A DNA stretch of 64,000 bases from Fidelibacterota bacterium SCGC AAA160-B08 (GTDB taxonomy: Bacteria; Fidelibacterota; Marinisomatia; Marinisomatales; Marinisomataceae). A model generated the notes under the pieces. That model did no database searches, had not been told where the DNA came from, and worked only from the letters and a program-made list of their open reading frames with translations. The first letter of the stretch is position 1, and each line of letters begins with the position of its first letter. Where the stretch lies: assembly GCA_000402755.1 (NCBI GenBank), contig AQSD01000003.1, positions 1 to 64,000 of the forward strand, read 5' to 3'. This document shows positions 44,191-53,779 of this stretch, one piece after another. A program made the translations under genes and the position numbers.

Positions 44191-47100
44191 TTATAATTTT
44201 TTTCTTAATAAAATGTCAAATTTTTCTGATTTATACTTAAAGACAGAATTATAGTCAGAATTATCCAAACTATCCACTATATCCGTACATAAAATTTCAT
44301 TCATCAAATATTTTTTATGCCTATCTATAGCGCTATTTATATAGGTAGAAAAAGTTCCCGATAGTACAATCCTATCATCTACATTAAAATCTGCTTCTTT
44401 TCGCATCACCTGCACATGTCTGATTAACTCTCTAATCAACCCTTCGGCTGCTAAATTTTCATCAATTTCAGTACTTATAGACACTATAACATCATTTGAA
44501 AAAAATGCTTCCTCTTTTTCGTGTCCTTCAATTTGAATAATAATATCTTCTTTTATAATATCAAATTTTTCTGAAGATATTTTTTTATTATTTAAATATT
44601 TGTCCATTACATCATATTGATCGAGCGTTGCAATATACTTAATTACCGTTTGCATCTCTTCGCCAAACTTAGAAGATAAAATCTTAAAATTTGGTTTTAT
44701 AGAAAAGGAACCCATATCCTTTAAGCTTGTTGTGATTGATATTGTCTTGATATTTAGTTCATCTAAGATAAGCTGTTTTTGCTCTAATATAAACTTGGTC
44801 AGCATTGGATCATTTTCATATATTTTTAAATCTGAAAGCGGTTGCCTGACTTTAATATTAGCTTTTTTTCTTGTGGCCCTACCAGATTCAATAATCTTTT
44901 TAAGCGTTTCAACTTTCTTCAACAAATCCATATTAATTTTATCATCATTGTGTTTTGCATACGAAGATAAATGAATACTGTCATGATTTTCGCTTGGATC
45001 GTCTTGTGAAATGTTAAGATACATGCGCTCTGTAATAAATGGTAAAATTGGAGACAGGAGCTTGATAAGTGATAACAAAACATCGTAAAGTGTTTGATAT
45101 GCTACAAACTTATCAGTATCATTTTCACTTTTCCAGAATCTTCGTCTGTTTCTTCTAATATACCAGTTAGATAAATCATCGATGAATAATTCAATTTTCT
45201 TTACAAGCTTATCTGCTTCAAATTTATCATAATGTACAGTAGACTCTTTTATTAATAAATTTGCTTTTGAAATAATCCACTTATCTAACAATGTTAGATC
45301 TTTTTCATCTATATCTTGTGAGTGCGGTTTAAAATTGTCTAAGCTTGCATAGGTACAAAAGAAAGAATAGATATTCCAAAAACTAATTAACCGTTTTCTG
45401 ACTTCGTCAGCCTTATCATATCCAAATAGTAAATTATTTTCTACATTTTGTCTTGCATACATCCACCTCATTACATCGACACCCATTTTTTCAGCAGCAT
45501 CATCGAACCAAATAGCATTTCCTGAAGACTTATGCATTTCGTTTCCGTCTCCATCTTTTACTAATGCGTGACCAAGTAAGGTTTTAAATGGAGCTTGATC
45601 TTCAAGAAAGGATGACATAGCTAATAGAGAATAAAACCAATTTCTAAACTGACCAGGAAAACATTCTGTAATAAAATCAGCTGGAAACCATTCATTCCAA
45701 TATTTTTTATCCTCAAAATATTTCAATGTAGAAAAAGGAACAATTCCTGCATCAAGCCATGGATTACCAACATCAGGAATTCTAGTACCAATTAATCCTG
45801 TTTCAGGATGTTTAATCTTTACATGATCAACCCAAGGTCTATGAGGACTATTTCCGTCAAACTTTTCCCATCCTTCGACAGATAATTCTTTCAATTCTTC
45901 TCTTGACCCTACAACATGAAAACTTCCATCTTCAAAGGTCCAAATTGGTAGAGCTAATCCCCAAAAACGTTTCTTTGATATCATCCAATCGCCCATATTG
46001 TCTAACCAGTTATGCTCCCTATCTTCTCCCCATTCTGGAATCCAATCGATATCGCTGACAACATTTTTAATTCTATCTCTCCAATCCATATTTATATACC
46101 ATTCATCTACCTGCTTGAATACAAGCTCATCGCCTGATCTCCAACAATGAGGATATATATGAGGATAATCTTCTGCATACAATAATAGATTTCTATCTTT
46201 TAAATCTTGTATAATTTTTTTAGCAGTATTAGGGTCTGTAACATTTAATCCAGACATAAAATCAAATCCATCAAGAAAGTTTGCTTGATTATCAATAGGT
46301 GATATTTCTACAAAACCTTCTTTTTTACAAATTTTGTTATCTATAGATCCACAACCGCCTGCCATATGAACAATACCAGTTCCTTCTCCTTCTACTACCA
46401 TGTCTTTACCTTCAGAGTCTTTGCCTCCATCGATTACAATATGACATTGTATAGGTGTCAATTCATCGCCTTTTTTATCTTCACCTATATTTGGATAGCC
46501 TCCAGCAGTTTGCTGTGGCTCTAGATGGTCGTATGGACCTTGATAGGTCCAACCAATCATATCTTCACCTTTAATAACTTCAAGAACCTTATATCCACCT
46601 CTTTCTTTAAATATCTGATCTAAAGTTTTTAGCTTTGGTACTCCATCAATCCAATTCTTCTTTTCTGTAAATTCTTTGCTTAATCGTTGAAATTTTAAAT
46701 TATTTTCAGCAACATAATAAATCGAATCATCTGTTAGTTGAATTTTTGCATAATTTATTTTTTTATTTACAGCGACAGCGATATTTGATGAAAGAGTCCA
46801 TGGAGTTGTAGTCCAAATTAATATATGTTCATCTTGTTTGTCTTTTAGAGAAAATTTAACGAATACACCTTTGTGAACCGTTAGCTTGCGTCCCTCAATA
46901 ATTTCCATTTGAGAATAAGAAGTACCTGATCTTCCAGACCATGGAACAACATCCGTACCTCTATAGATTTTTTTCTCATTAAATAATTTTTTTAAAAAAG
47001 CCCATATAGCATAATTGTTTTCATCAGACATGGTATAGTATGAATTTTCCCAATCCATCCAATAACCCAATCTTTTTGATTGTTCAGTTTGAACATCTGA

Positions 47101-47484
47101 ATACTTTGTAACACGCTCTTTACAGAGTTCAACAAATTTTTCTATTCCAAGCTCTTCAACTTCTTTCTTTGATTTAATGCCAAGCTCTTTTTCTACTTCA
47201 ATCTCAACCCATAATCCTTGACAATCAAAACCATTTTGATATCGAAGTTGATAGCCATTCATTGACTTATATCTTTGATAAAGATCTTTCAATGTTCTGC
47301 CCCAAGCATGGTGAACACCCATTGGATTATTAGCTGTAATAGGACCATCTAGAAAACTCCATTTTTCACCTTCAGAATTCTGAATTACTAATTTTTGAAA
47401 AGTTTTATTTTTTTCCCAGAAATCAAGGATTTCATGTTCATTGGATACAAAGTCTATTTTTGGATTTTCTTTTCTTATACTCAT
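44191..47484 (-). CDS. ileS: Isoleucyl-tRNA synthetase
   Basis: Class I synthetase of 1097 residues, the longer form seen in eukaryotes, archaea and some bacteria. The HIGH motif is GVHHAWG (about 56-62); the CP1 editing domain has GTGIVHMAGGCG (about 368-379); the KMSKS equivalent reads MHKSS (650-654), a variant of the loop. The C-terminal domain (about 750-1097) contains the anticodon-binding helices and the extended tail. It heads the ileS-dksA/traR-lspA-rluD-xer-pckA run. Confidence 0.95.
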   Translation of the reverse strand: MSIRKENPKIDFVSNEHEILDFWEKNKTFQKLVIQNSEGEKWSFLDGPITANNPMGVHHAWGRTLKDLYQRYKSMNGYQLRYQNGFDCQGLWVEIEVEKELGIKSKKEVEELGIEKFVELCKERVTKYSDVQTEQSKRLGYWMDWENSYYTMSDENNYAIWAFLKKLFNEKKIYRGTDVVPWSGRSGTSYSQMEIIEGRKLTVHKGVFVKFSLKDKQDEHILIWTTTPWTLSSNIAVAVNKKINYAKIQLTDDSIYYVAENNLKFQRLSKEFTEKKNWIDGVPKLKTLDQIFKERGGYKVLEVIKGEDMIGWTYQGPYDHLEPQQTAGGYPNIGEDKKGDELTPIQCHIVIDGGKDSEGKDMVVEGEGTGIVHMAGGCGSIDNKICKKEGFVEISPIDNQANFLDGFDFMSGLNVTDPNTAKKIIQDLKDRNLLLYAEDYPHIYPHCWRSGDELVFKQVDEWYINMDWRDRIKNVVSDIDWIPEWGEDREHNWLDNMGDWMISKKRFWGLALPIWTFEDGSFHVVGSREELKELSVEGWEKFDGNSPHRPWVDHVKIKHPETGLIGTRIPDVGNPWLDAGIVPFSTLKYFEDKKYWNEWFPADFITECFPGQFRNWFYSLLAMSSFLEDQAPFKTLLGHALVKDGDGNEMHKSSGNAIWFDDAAEKMGVDVMRWMYARQNVENNLLFGYDKADEVRKRLISFWNIYSFFCTYASLDNFKPHSQDIDEKDLTLLDKWIISKANLLIKESTVHYDKFEADKLVKKIELFIDDLSNWYIRRNRRRFWKSENDTDKFVAYQTLYDVLLSLIKLLSPILPFITERMYLNISQDDPSENHDSIHLSSYAKHNDDKINMDLLKKVETLKKIIESGRATRKKANIKVRQPLSDLKIYENDPMLTKFILEQKQLILDELNIKTISITTSLKDMGSFSIKPNFKILSSKFGEEMQTVIKYIATLDQYDVMDKYLNNKKISSEKFDIIKEDIIIQIEGHEKEEAFFSNDVIVSISTEIDENLAAEGLIRELIRHVQVMRKEADFNVDDRIVLSGTFSTYINSAIDRHKKYLMNEILCTDIVDSLDNSDYNSVFKYKSEKFDILLRKKL

Positions 47485-47540
47485 GATGAATTAACTATGA
47501 ACTTATAAGAAATGTTGAATTATTGCAATTTGATTAGAAT

Positions 47541-48938
47541 TTATCTTCTAAGTGTTAAAAATCTAGATGCATTACCACGTTTTACTAAGAATAGAATTTT
47601 TGTATCTTTTTCATATTTAGACATTTCAGCTTTAAACATTTTTAGATTAGATATTTTTTGTCTGCCTATGCGAGTAATTAAGTCTCCCTCTTGCATATCT
47701 GATTTTTCTGCAATACCACCCTCTACAACATCCACCACAACTACTCCTTCAATATCAGAGTTTCTAGAACTTTTGATGTCATATTTTTCAATCAAATCAT
47801 TAGTAATATCCAATACAGATAATCCAAATTCATTATAAGCGTTCTGAGTATTACTTGCCATTTCATCTCCAGATCTTTCTTCAAGCACGACATCGATGTC
47901 TTTAACTTTACCTTCCCTAGATATAGTTAAAGTTATTTTTGCACCGGGATTAGTGCTAGATACTAAATTTTTTAATTCAGCACCATTAGTAATTTCTTTT
48001 CCTTCAAAATTGATAATTACATCTCCTGATTCTAATCCAGATTTATCAGCAGGACTTCCCTCTACAATATCACTAACAATAGTACCTTTCCTAGACTTAA
48101 GATCCATTGTATCATAAAGATCTTCACTGATATCTTGCATATAAATACCTAAAAAAGAACGTACTACGTAACCTTTAGAGATTAAGTCGCTCATTACTTT
48201 TGTAACTATACTTGATGGAATTGCAAATCCTATCCCAGCATTAGATCTTCCACTACCTGAAGCGATTGCTGCATTAATTCCAATAAGTTCGCCATCCATA
48301 TTTAGTAATGCTCCTCCACTATTTCCTGGGTTAATAGCAGCATCTGTCTGTATAAAGTTCTGATAAGTATTACCGCTACCTCTCATTACATTATTCCTAC
48401 CTATGGCACTAATAATACCTGCAGTGACCGTGTGGCTAAGCGATTCAGAAAAAGGACTTCCAATAGCTAGCACCCATTCTCCAACCCTAATAACTTCAGA
48501 GTCTCCAATTGGTACTGCTTTAATATTATCTGCTTCGATTTGAAGGATAGCCAAATCAGTACCTTGATCTAATCCTACAACCGTAGCTTTAAAAATTCTT
48601 TTATCCATTAACTCTACCATAATTTCATCAACAGGCTTGTCGCTTCTTTCATCAAAAATAACATGGTGATTAGTAACGATATATGCATTCTCTTCATCTA
48701 CAATTACACCTGAACCCAATGATTTACTTTCAAATTCCTCTGGAACAGATCTGCCCCAATATTTATAGAAATTTTGTACATCTTCATCCATGGTTATTGT
48801 ATTGGTAGTAGTAATTGTAACAACTGATTCATTCACATTTTCAGCAATATCAGCAAATGAATTGCTAAACTGCTTGAACATAGAGCCTTGAGAAAACAAG
48901 GCTGATGATGCAATCAATATTATAAATATTTTTTTCAT
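47541..48938 (-). CDS. Periplasmic serine protease HtrA/DegP
   Basis: A 465-residue trypsin-fold protease with a signal peptide (about 1-16), a protease domain (about 35-245) and two PDZ domains (about 255-345 and 370-460). The catalytic triad is H92 (TNHHVI), D128 (GTDLAIL) and S207 (NPGNSGGAL). It degrades or refolds damaged envelope proteins. It is the last of the pyrF-to-htrA run, 43 bases after dsbD. Confidence 0.93.
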   Translation of the reverse strand: MKKIFIILIASSALFSQGSMFKQFSNSFADIAENVNESVVTITTTNTITMDEDVQNFYKYWGRSVPEEFESKSLGSGVIVDEENAYIVTNHHVIFDERSDKPVDEIMVELMDKRIFKATVVGLDQGTDLAILQIEADNIKAVPIGDSEVIRVGEWVLAIGSPFSESLSHTVTAGIISAIGRNNVMRGSGNTYQNFIQTDAAINPGNSGGALLNMDGELIGINAAIASGSGRSNAGIGFAIPSSIVTKVMSDLISKGYVVRSFLGIYMQDISEDLYDTMDLKSRKGTIVSDIVEGSPADKSGLESGDVIINFEGKEITNGAELKNLVSSTNPGAKITLTISREGKVKDIDVVLEERSGDEMASNTQNAYNEFGLSVLDITNDLIEKYDIKSSRNSDIEGVVVVDVVEGGIAEKSDMQEGDLITRIGRQKISNLKMFKAEMSKYEKDTKILFLVKRGNASRFLTLRR

Positions 48939-48981
48939 ATTTCTTTTATTTGAATGGAAACGTAAGCAATAAGTTCCGCAC

Positions 48982-50787
48982 TTAGTTTAATCCTTCTTGT
49001 AAAAATCTTTTAAACTCTTCCACGTCTCTAGTCATACCAGGAAATTCTCCAATGACTAAATCATTTTTATCTAAAATAACGTAGTAAGGCAAGGCTGCAG
49101 TTTTGAATCGATTAATTTGATAGTCTCTCTTTTCAAGATAGTTATCTCCAGAATCAGTATATAGACTAACTAAAACAAAATTTGACATTATATCTTCTAC
49201 CGATTTCTTTGCAAAAACATTTGTTTCCATCCAGCGACAATTAGTACAGGTGACTCCAGTAAAATCTATAAATATTTTTTTATCATCTTGATTAGCTAGA
49301 ATAAAAGCATCATCTAGAGAATAAACCCAATTCAAATTTGATTTAACTTTTTTTGGCGGAAGATAAGATTCAATATTTCCATCGATATTATATCCAAAAT
49401 TTCCTGCTAATAAGTAAGAACCCAGTATAAAAAAACTTATAGAGGCTAATGCTCTTTGATAAGAAACTACTATCTTAGAATCATGTTTGAATCGAACGAT
49501 TCCTACAATATAGAAAGCGCATAGGAACATAATAATTGCCCAGCAGTAAAGTACAATCTCATAAGTGAATATGTCCCACTGCCATACTAAATCTGTATTA
49601 CTAATAAATTTAAAAGCTGCTGCTATTTCAAGAAATCCCATGATCACTTTTACAGAGTTTAGCCAACCACCTGATTGGGGTAATTTTTTCAAATAATGTG
49701 GAAAAAGAGCCAAAAAGAAGAAGGGTGACGCAAAAGCCAAACTAAATACTAGCATACCGATGATAGGCCAAAACCAATCACCTTGTGAGGCAGCCACTAA
49801 AATTGTACCCATAAATGCTACTGTACATGTAAAAGAAGTAAGAGTAAAAGTTAGTGCCATGAATAATATACCTGCATATCCTTCAGAACTTTCTCTCTCC
49901 AATGAAAAACGTTTTAATGATTGAGGAATCTCAATTTCATAAAAACCAAAAAGTGAAAAAGCAAAATAGATGAATAAAAAGGCAATAAATAAATTTACAT
50001 AAGGATTAGCGGCAAGCTGTGTTGCGCCTGAGGCGCCAAGAAAAATAGCTAGCAACATACCCAATAATGTGAACGTCATAACAATACCTAACATATAAAC
50101 TGAAGCATCTTTAATAGGCGAAGTTTTTTTGTCTTCACCTCTTTTCAAGAAAAAAGAAATTGTAATAGGTATCATTGGAAAAACACACGGTGTTAACAGT
50201 GCAGCAAATCCCATGATTAGTGAGATAAGAAGAAATCCTCCAATGTCAGAATCGTCTAGCTCTAAACGATTAAATACAGAGTCTTTTGAAAAATCAAAAC
50301 TATTGACTGTAAACTGCTCTCTTATATTGCCACTTTCCAACACAAATTGAACAGTTTCGCTATATTCATTCGGTGGATAACATAGATTTCCTGTACAAAC
50401 CTGATATTGAACTGTTACATCAAATGAATATATACCATTAGACAAATTTTTATCTAGAATAATAGGCACTTTAAATAAAGGATTGCCTTCATGATACTTA
50501 GTAATATTATCAAAGCCTTCATCATATGTTACAATAGGATCTGGTTCTATAATTCTACCTGTCTTAACAATTTGATCTGATATGATATTAATAACTGTTG
50601 GTTCTGGTCCTTCAGGTACATCATAAATTGCATAAATATGCCATTCATCTTCAATATTTGCTTGAACCTCCAAGATAACTACTTCACCTTGATTTGTATT
50701 ATTTATATTGAATTTAAATTCAGCAGGATCGCTAAACTGACCGAATAAAATAGAAAAATATGCTAATATTGGAATTATTTTTTTCAT
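48982..50787 (-). CDS. dsbD: Thiol:disulfide interchange protein DsbD
   Basis: A 601-residue reductant relay from cytoplasmic thioredoxin to the periplasm. N-terminal signal peptide and alpha domain (about 20-160) with the redox pair C131/C136; membrane domain with eight helices (about 183-460) and cysteines C201 (TPCVFPMIP) and C321; C-terminal thioredoxin-like domain with C514-T-N-C517. All three redox pairs are present. Clients would be cytochrome c maturation or disulfide isomerases, none of which is encoded here. Confidence 0.93.
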   Translation of the reverse strand: MKKIIPILAYFSILFGQFSDPAEFKFNINNTNQGEVVILEVQANIEDEWHIYAIYDVPEGPEPTVINIISDQIVKTGRIIEPDPIVTYDEGFDNITKYHEGNPLFKVPIILDKNLSNGIYSFDVTVQYQVCTGNLCYPPNEYSETVQFVLESGNIREQFTVNSFDFSKDSVFNRLELDDSDIGGFLLISLIMGFAALLTPCVFPMIPITISFFLKRGEDKKTSPIKDASVYMLGIVMTFTLLGMLLAIFLGASGATQLAANPYVNLFIAFLFIYFAFSLFGFYEIEIPQSLKRFSLERESSEGYAGILFMALTFTLTSFTCTVAFMGTILVAASQGDWFWPIIGMLVFSLAFASPFFFLALFPHYLKKLPQSGGWLNSVKVIMGFLEIAAAFKFISNTDLVWQWDIFTYEIVLYCWAIIMFLCAFYIVGIVRFKHDSKIVVSYQRALASISFFILGSYLLAGNFGYNIDGNIESYLPPKKVKSNLNWVYSLDDAFILANQDDKKIFIDFTGVTCTNCRWMETNVFAKKSVEDIMSNFVLVSLYTDSGDNYLEKRDYQINRFKTAALPYYVILDKNDLVIGEFPGMTRDVEEFKRFLQEGLN

Positions 50788-50794
50788 TAATGTC

Positions 50795-51730
50795 CTAAGA
50801 AGCTAATCTTTTCTTTAGCTTGCTCCAAAATGTTTCTTTAGGAATTTTGCTGATATTTTCTGTCATAGAATCTAGTTGAACTAATAATTTTTCCATTTCA
50901 GATTCTGCTGCATTATATCCATTTTTAATAAATTCTTCAGTCTTATCAAAAGCAGACCAATGTAAGTTTTTATGTTCAGGACTAATAACAAAATCAGACT
51001 GTTTTAGTAGATAAGAATTTAAATGTAATGTGGATATATCTCTCGCTCGATTAGTAATTTCAAATATATTATCGGGTTCCTCATTGGTATCAAATGCTCT
51101 ACTAATATTTACTGCAATAATAAAATCACATTCACCTATTAATGGAGGTACGGGTGTTGGAAAAACAATTCCACCATCAAGCAGCATTCTATTATCTATA
51201 TATGTTGGCTCTACAAACCCAGGAATAGATGAACTCTTAACGACTGCATCGACAACATTGCCCGATTTATAGAGCATTGGTTTTCCAGAAATCAAATCTG
51301 TAGCAGTAACAATTAGAGGTATTTTTAAATCACTAAACTGACTATTAGCAAATAGATTATTTGCAGCTTTTGCCAATCTTTCATTCTTGACAAGTGACTT
51401 CCTAGTTGAACTTACCATTAGTATATATTGATTTTTCATTTGCTTGAATACTTGAGAAAAAACTGAATCATCTTTTTCATTGTTAGGTATATACCTAAAC
51501 CCTAAATCTTTAAAATCTTCACCATTAACATGTGCAGTATATTTTTCTTCTATGATATCAGCATTGGCATGAGATGCATACATAGCACCAATCATTGATC
51601 CGGCGCTAGTACCTGATATAACATCGGGTATAATACCTCTATGCTCTAAAGATTTTAATACTCCTATATGACAAGCACCTCTTGCTCCACCCCCACCAAG
51701 GGCTAAACCAATTTTTAGATTCTTATACAT
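50795..51730 (-). CDS. Patatin-like phospholipase (RssA-like)
   Basis: A 311-residue patatin-fold hydrolase. The oxyanion hole GGGGARG is at about 12-18, nucleophile S42 in GTSAGS, and the catalytic Asp in LLDGGIVFP at about 178. No signal peptide or outer-membrane barrel is present, so it is a cytoplasmic esterase/phospholipase of the RssA/YchK kind; its substrate is unknown. It lies between pyrE and dsbD in one run. Confidence 0.88.
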   Translation of the reverse strand: MYKNLKIGLALGGGGARGACHIGVLKSLEHRGIIPDVISGTSAGSMIGAMYASHANADIIEEKYTAHVNGEDFKDLGFRYIPNNEKDDSVFSQVFKQMKNQYILMVSSTRKSLVKNERLAKAANNLFANSQFSDLKIPLIVTATDLISGKPMLYKSGNVVDAVVKSSSIPGFVEPTYIDNRMLLDGGIVFPTPVPPLIGECDFIIAVNISRAFDTNEEPDNIFEITNRARDISTLHLNSYLLKQSDFVISPEHKNLHWSAFDKTEEFIKNGYNAAESEMEKLLVQLDSMTENISKIPKETFWSKLKKRLAS

Positions 51731-51739
51731 TCAATCTCT

Positions 51740-52327
51740 CTAGGTTGCATCCGAAGCAATAATATTGCTTCCAGGTTTAATTGCTGGAATGTCTTTGACA
51801 TGATCTGGAATATTATTTTTATCAAAAATTTTTGCGGCTTGTTTAGTGATTGCAAAAAAATTATCATGTAAATGAACAGGTGTAGTACTTCTATCAACAA
51901 TGATACCAATACCTACAATATTACCTTTATGTTTATTGATTAATTCGGAAACTTCCTTGATAGAGCCTCCCGTACTAAGTACATCTTCGATAATAAGAAT
52001 TTTTTCATCAGGATTTATTTCAAAACCTCTCCTAAGCTCCATTTTACCATTAACTCGTTCTGAGAATATTGTTCTTTTATTTAATTGTCTTCCAACTTCA
52101 GTACCTAGAACAATACCTCCAATTGCAGGTGAAATCACTTTGTCAATTGACAGATCTGAAAAATGAGATGATAAAATATCTGCAAAAAATGATAAGTACT
52201 TCGGATATTGCAATACCTTAGCACACTGAAAATAAGCATCACTATGCATGCCCGATGACAACACAAAATGGCCATACATTAGTGCTTCAGTTTCTTCAAA
52301 AATCTTTATATAATCTTTATCGTTCAA
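51740..52327 (-). CDS. pyrE: Orotate phosphoribosyltransferase
   Basis: A 195-residue type I phosphoribosyltransferase attaching PRPP ribose-5-P to orotate. The PRPP motif is IIEDVLSTGGS (about 109-119), and FSERVNGKMELRRG contains the flexible-loop residues. Size is normal. The start lies inside the last codons of pyrF, so the two last steps of UMP synthesis are made from one transcript. Confidence 0.94.
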   Translation of the reverse strand: MNDKDYIKIFEETEALMYGHFVLSSGMHSDAYFQCAKVLQYPKYLSFFADILSSHFSDLSIDKVISPAIGGIVLGTEVGRQLNKRTIFSERVNGKMELRRGFEINPDEKILIIEDVLSTGGSIKEVSELINKHKGNIVGIGIIVDRSTTPVHLHDNFFAITKQAAKIFDKNNIPDHVKDIPAIKPGSNIIASDAT

Positions 52328-53096
52328 AATGTAACCTCATTTGATTTACAAAATTGTGTGCAGCATCATGAATACCTTGATAGTCATTATCTCCAGGAAA
52401 AATTATAGATCTAGACACATTAATCAAGGTTGATTCTGCATAATTATTATTAATCTTAATAACATCTTCAAGACTACCTCCTTGTGCACCAATACCGGGA
52501 ATAAGAAAAGGCAAATCGTTTGTATTTCTTACTTCGCTCATTACTTTGCTATTGGTAGCTCCAACAACTAAGCCAATATTGTTATACCTATTCATATTTT
52601 TTGACAATTCAATTACTTTATCAAAAATACCTTCCTGAATATAGCTAGCAGATGCGTTTGAAGTCCTGCAAAGAACATAAACTCCTTTATCTTCACGAGA
52701 ACAAAATGGCTCAATAGCCTCTTCTCCCATATATGGATTTACAGTTATAGCATCACAATTAAAATGATTAAAGAATGCATTGGCATAATGATTTGCTGTA
52801 TTTCCAATATCACCTCTTTTAGCATCAGCAATAATAATATGGTCACTTCCAATCTCTTTGACTAGTTCTTCAAGCCATAAAAAACCTTGAGATCCCCACT
52901 CTTCAAAAAATGCAAGATTTGGCTTATATGCTGCTGCTACATCTTTTGTAGCTGATACAATCTTAAAAGAATAATCTTTAAGTTCTTGAATTGTAACATC
53001 AGAGTTAAAATATTTTTTATCAATATCGATTCCGACGCATAGATTGGAATTTTTTGCTTTTATTGTATTGTGTAGTTTTTCTTTAAAAGATATCAT
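52317..53096 (-). CDS. pyrF: Orotidine 5'-phosphate decarboxylase, type 2
   Basis: A TIM-barrel decarboxylase of 259 residues making UMP. The catalytic motif DAKRGDIGNTA is in the middle of the protein, and LCVGIDID near the N-terminus is the first strand of the longer type 2 (actinobacterial/myxococcal-like) PyrF. It overlaps pyrE by 11 bases and is divergent from the acetyltransferase gene, with 77 bases between. Confidence 0.94.
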   Translation of the reverse strand: MISFKEKLHNTIKAKNSNLCVGIDIDKKYFNSDVTIQELKDYSFKIVSATKDVAAAYKPNLAFFEEWGSQGFLWLEELVKEIGSDHIIIADAKRGDIGNTANHYANAFFNHFNCDAITVNPYMGEEAIEPFCSREDKGVYVLCRTSNASASYIQEGIFDKVIELSKNMNRYNNIGLVVGATNSKVMSEVRNTNDLPFLIPGIGAQGGSLEDVIKINNNYAESTLINVSRSIIFPGDNDYQGIHDAAHNFVNQMRLHFER

Positions 53097-53173
53097 CGGC
53101 GAAATTTAACCTAATTAACATTATCAAACAAATGCCTTCATACTAGATTGAAAAATTTTTAATATTCATCACA

Positions 53174-53779
53174 ATGCGCAATCCCGAAAACTCATCAAAA
53201 ACAAAAATTATTGCTTCTACTAACGTTTTTCAAATTGAAAAAGTTGAAAAAGTTGGTAAAGCAGATTATCCTCAGCTTATAGAAATATCCTTACATCTAG
53301 CTAAAGAATATGGAAGACAAGCTGTCCTTACAAAATCAACTATTGAGAAATATTTTAATACGGATAAATCTCTACCATTTATTGCAAGATATCAAGATGA
53401 AATTATTGGCTATATCATCGGAATACCATTAGAAGAGTTACGTCAAGAATCCTGGGCAGTCAATGATGAGAATTTTGGCAAGTACAACACCTTATATACT
53501 TATGCTTTTGTCATTATGGAAAAATATAAATCTAACGGCTATGCGAGAATGCTAAAACGAGTATATCTTAGTTGGGCTCAAAAGAAATCTAATATTAAAT
53601 ATATTACAGGTCATGTGATTACCGGCACATCAAACACAGCTGATAAAAATATGACTATAATTAGTCGTATAGATAATTGGCAAGGTACTAAAAAATCTTT
53701 TGAATACTATAGACGTTCATTTGACATTAAAGATAATGTTGAGTCTATTAATAGCCCGCCTTTAGAAATTACTATTTAG
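53174..53779 (+). CDS. GNAT-family N-acetyltransferase
   Basis: A 201-residue protein with the GNAT core at about 30-170: a hydrophobic strand (EIIGYIIGIP) and an acetyl-CoA pyrophosphate-loop region (YKSNGYARMLKRVYLSWA) in place of the classic Q/RxxGxG/A. The N-terminal 20 residues look disordered. The substrate is unknown. It is a single gene whose 3' end overlaps the symporter gene on the opposite strand by 8 bases. Confidence 0.75.
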   Translation: MRNPENSSKTKIIASTNVFQIEKVEKVGKADYPQLIEISLHLAKEYGRQAVLTKSTIEKYFNTDKSLPFIARYQDEIIGYIIGIPLEELRQESWAVNDENFGKYNTLYTYAFVIMEKYKSNGYARMLKRVYLSWAQKKSNIKYITGHVITGTSNTADKNMTIISRIDNWQGTKKSFEYYRRSFDIKDNVESINSPPLEITI

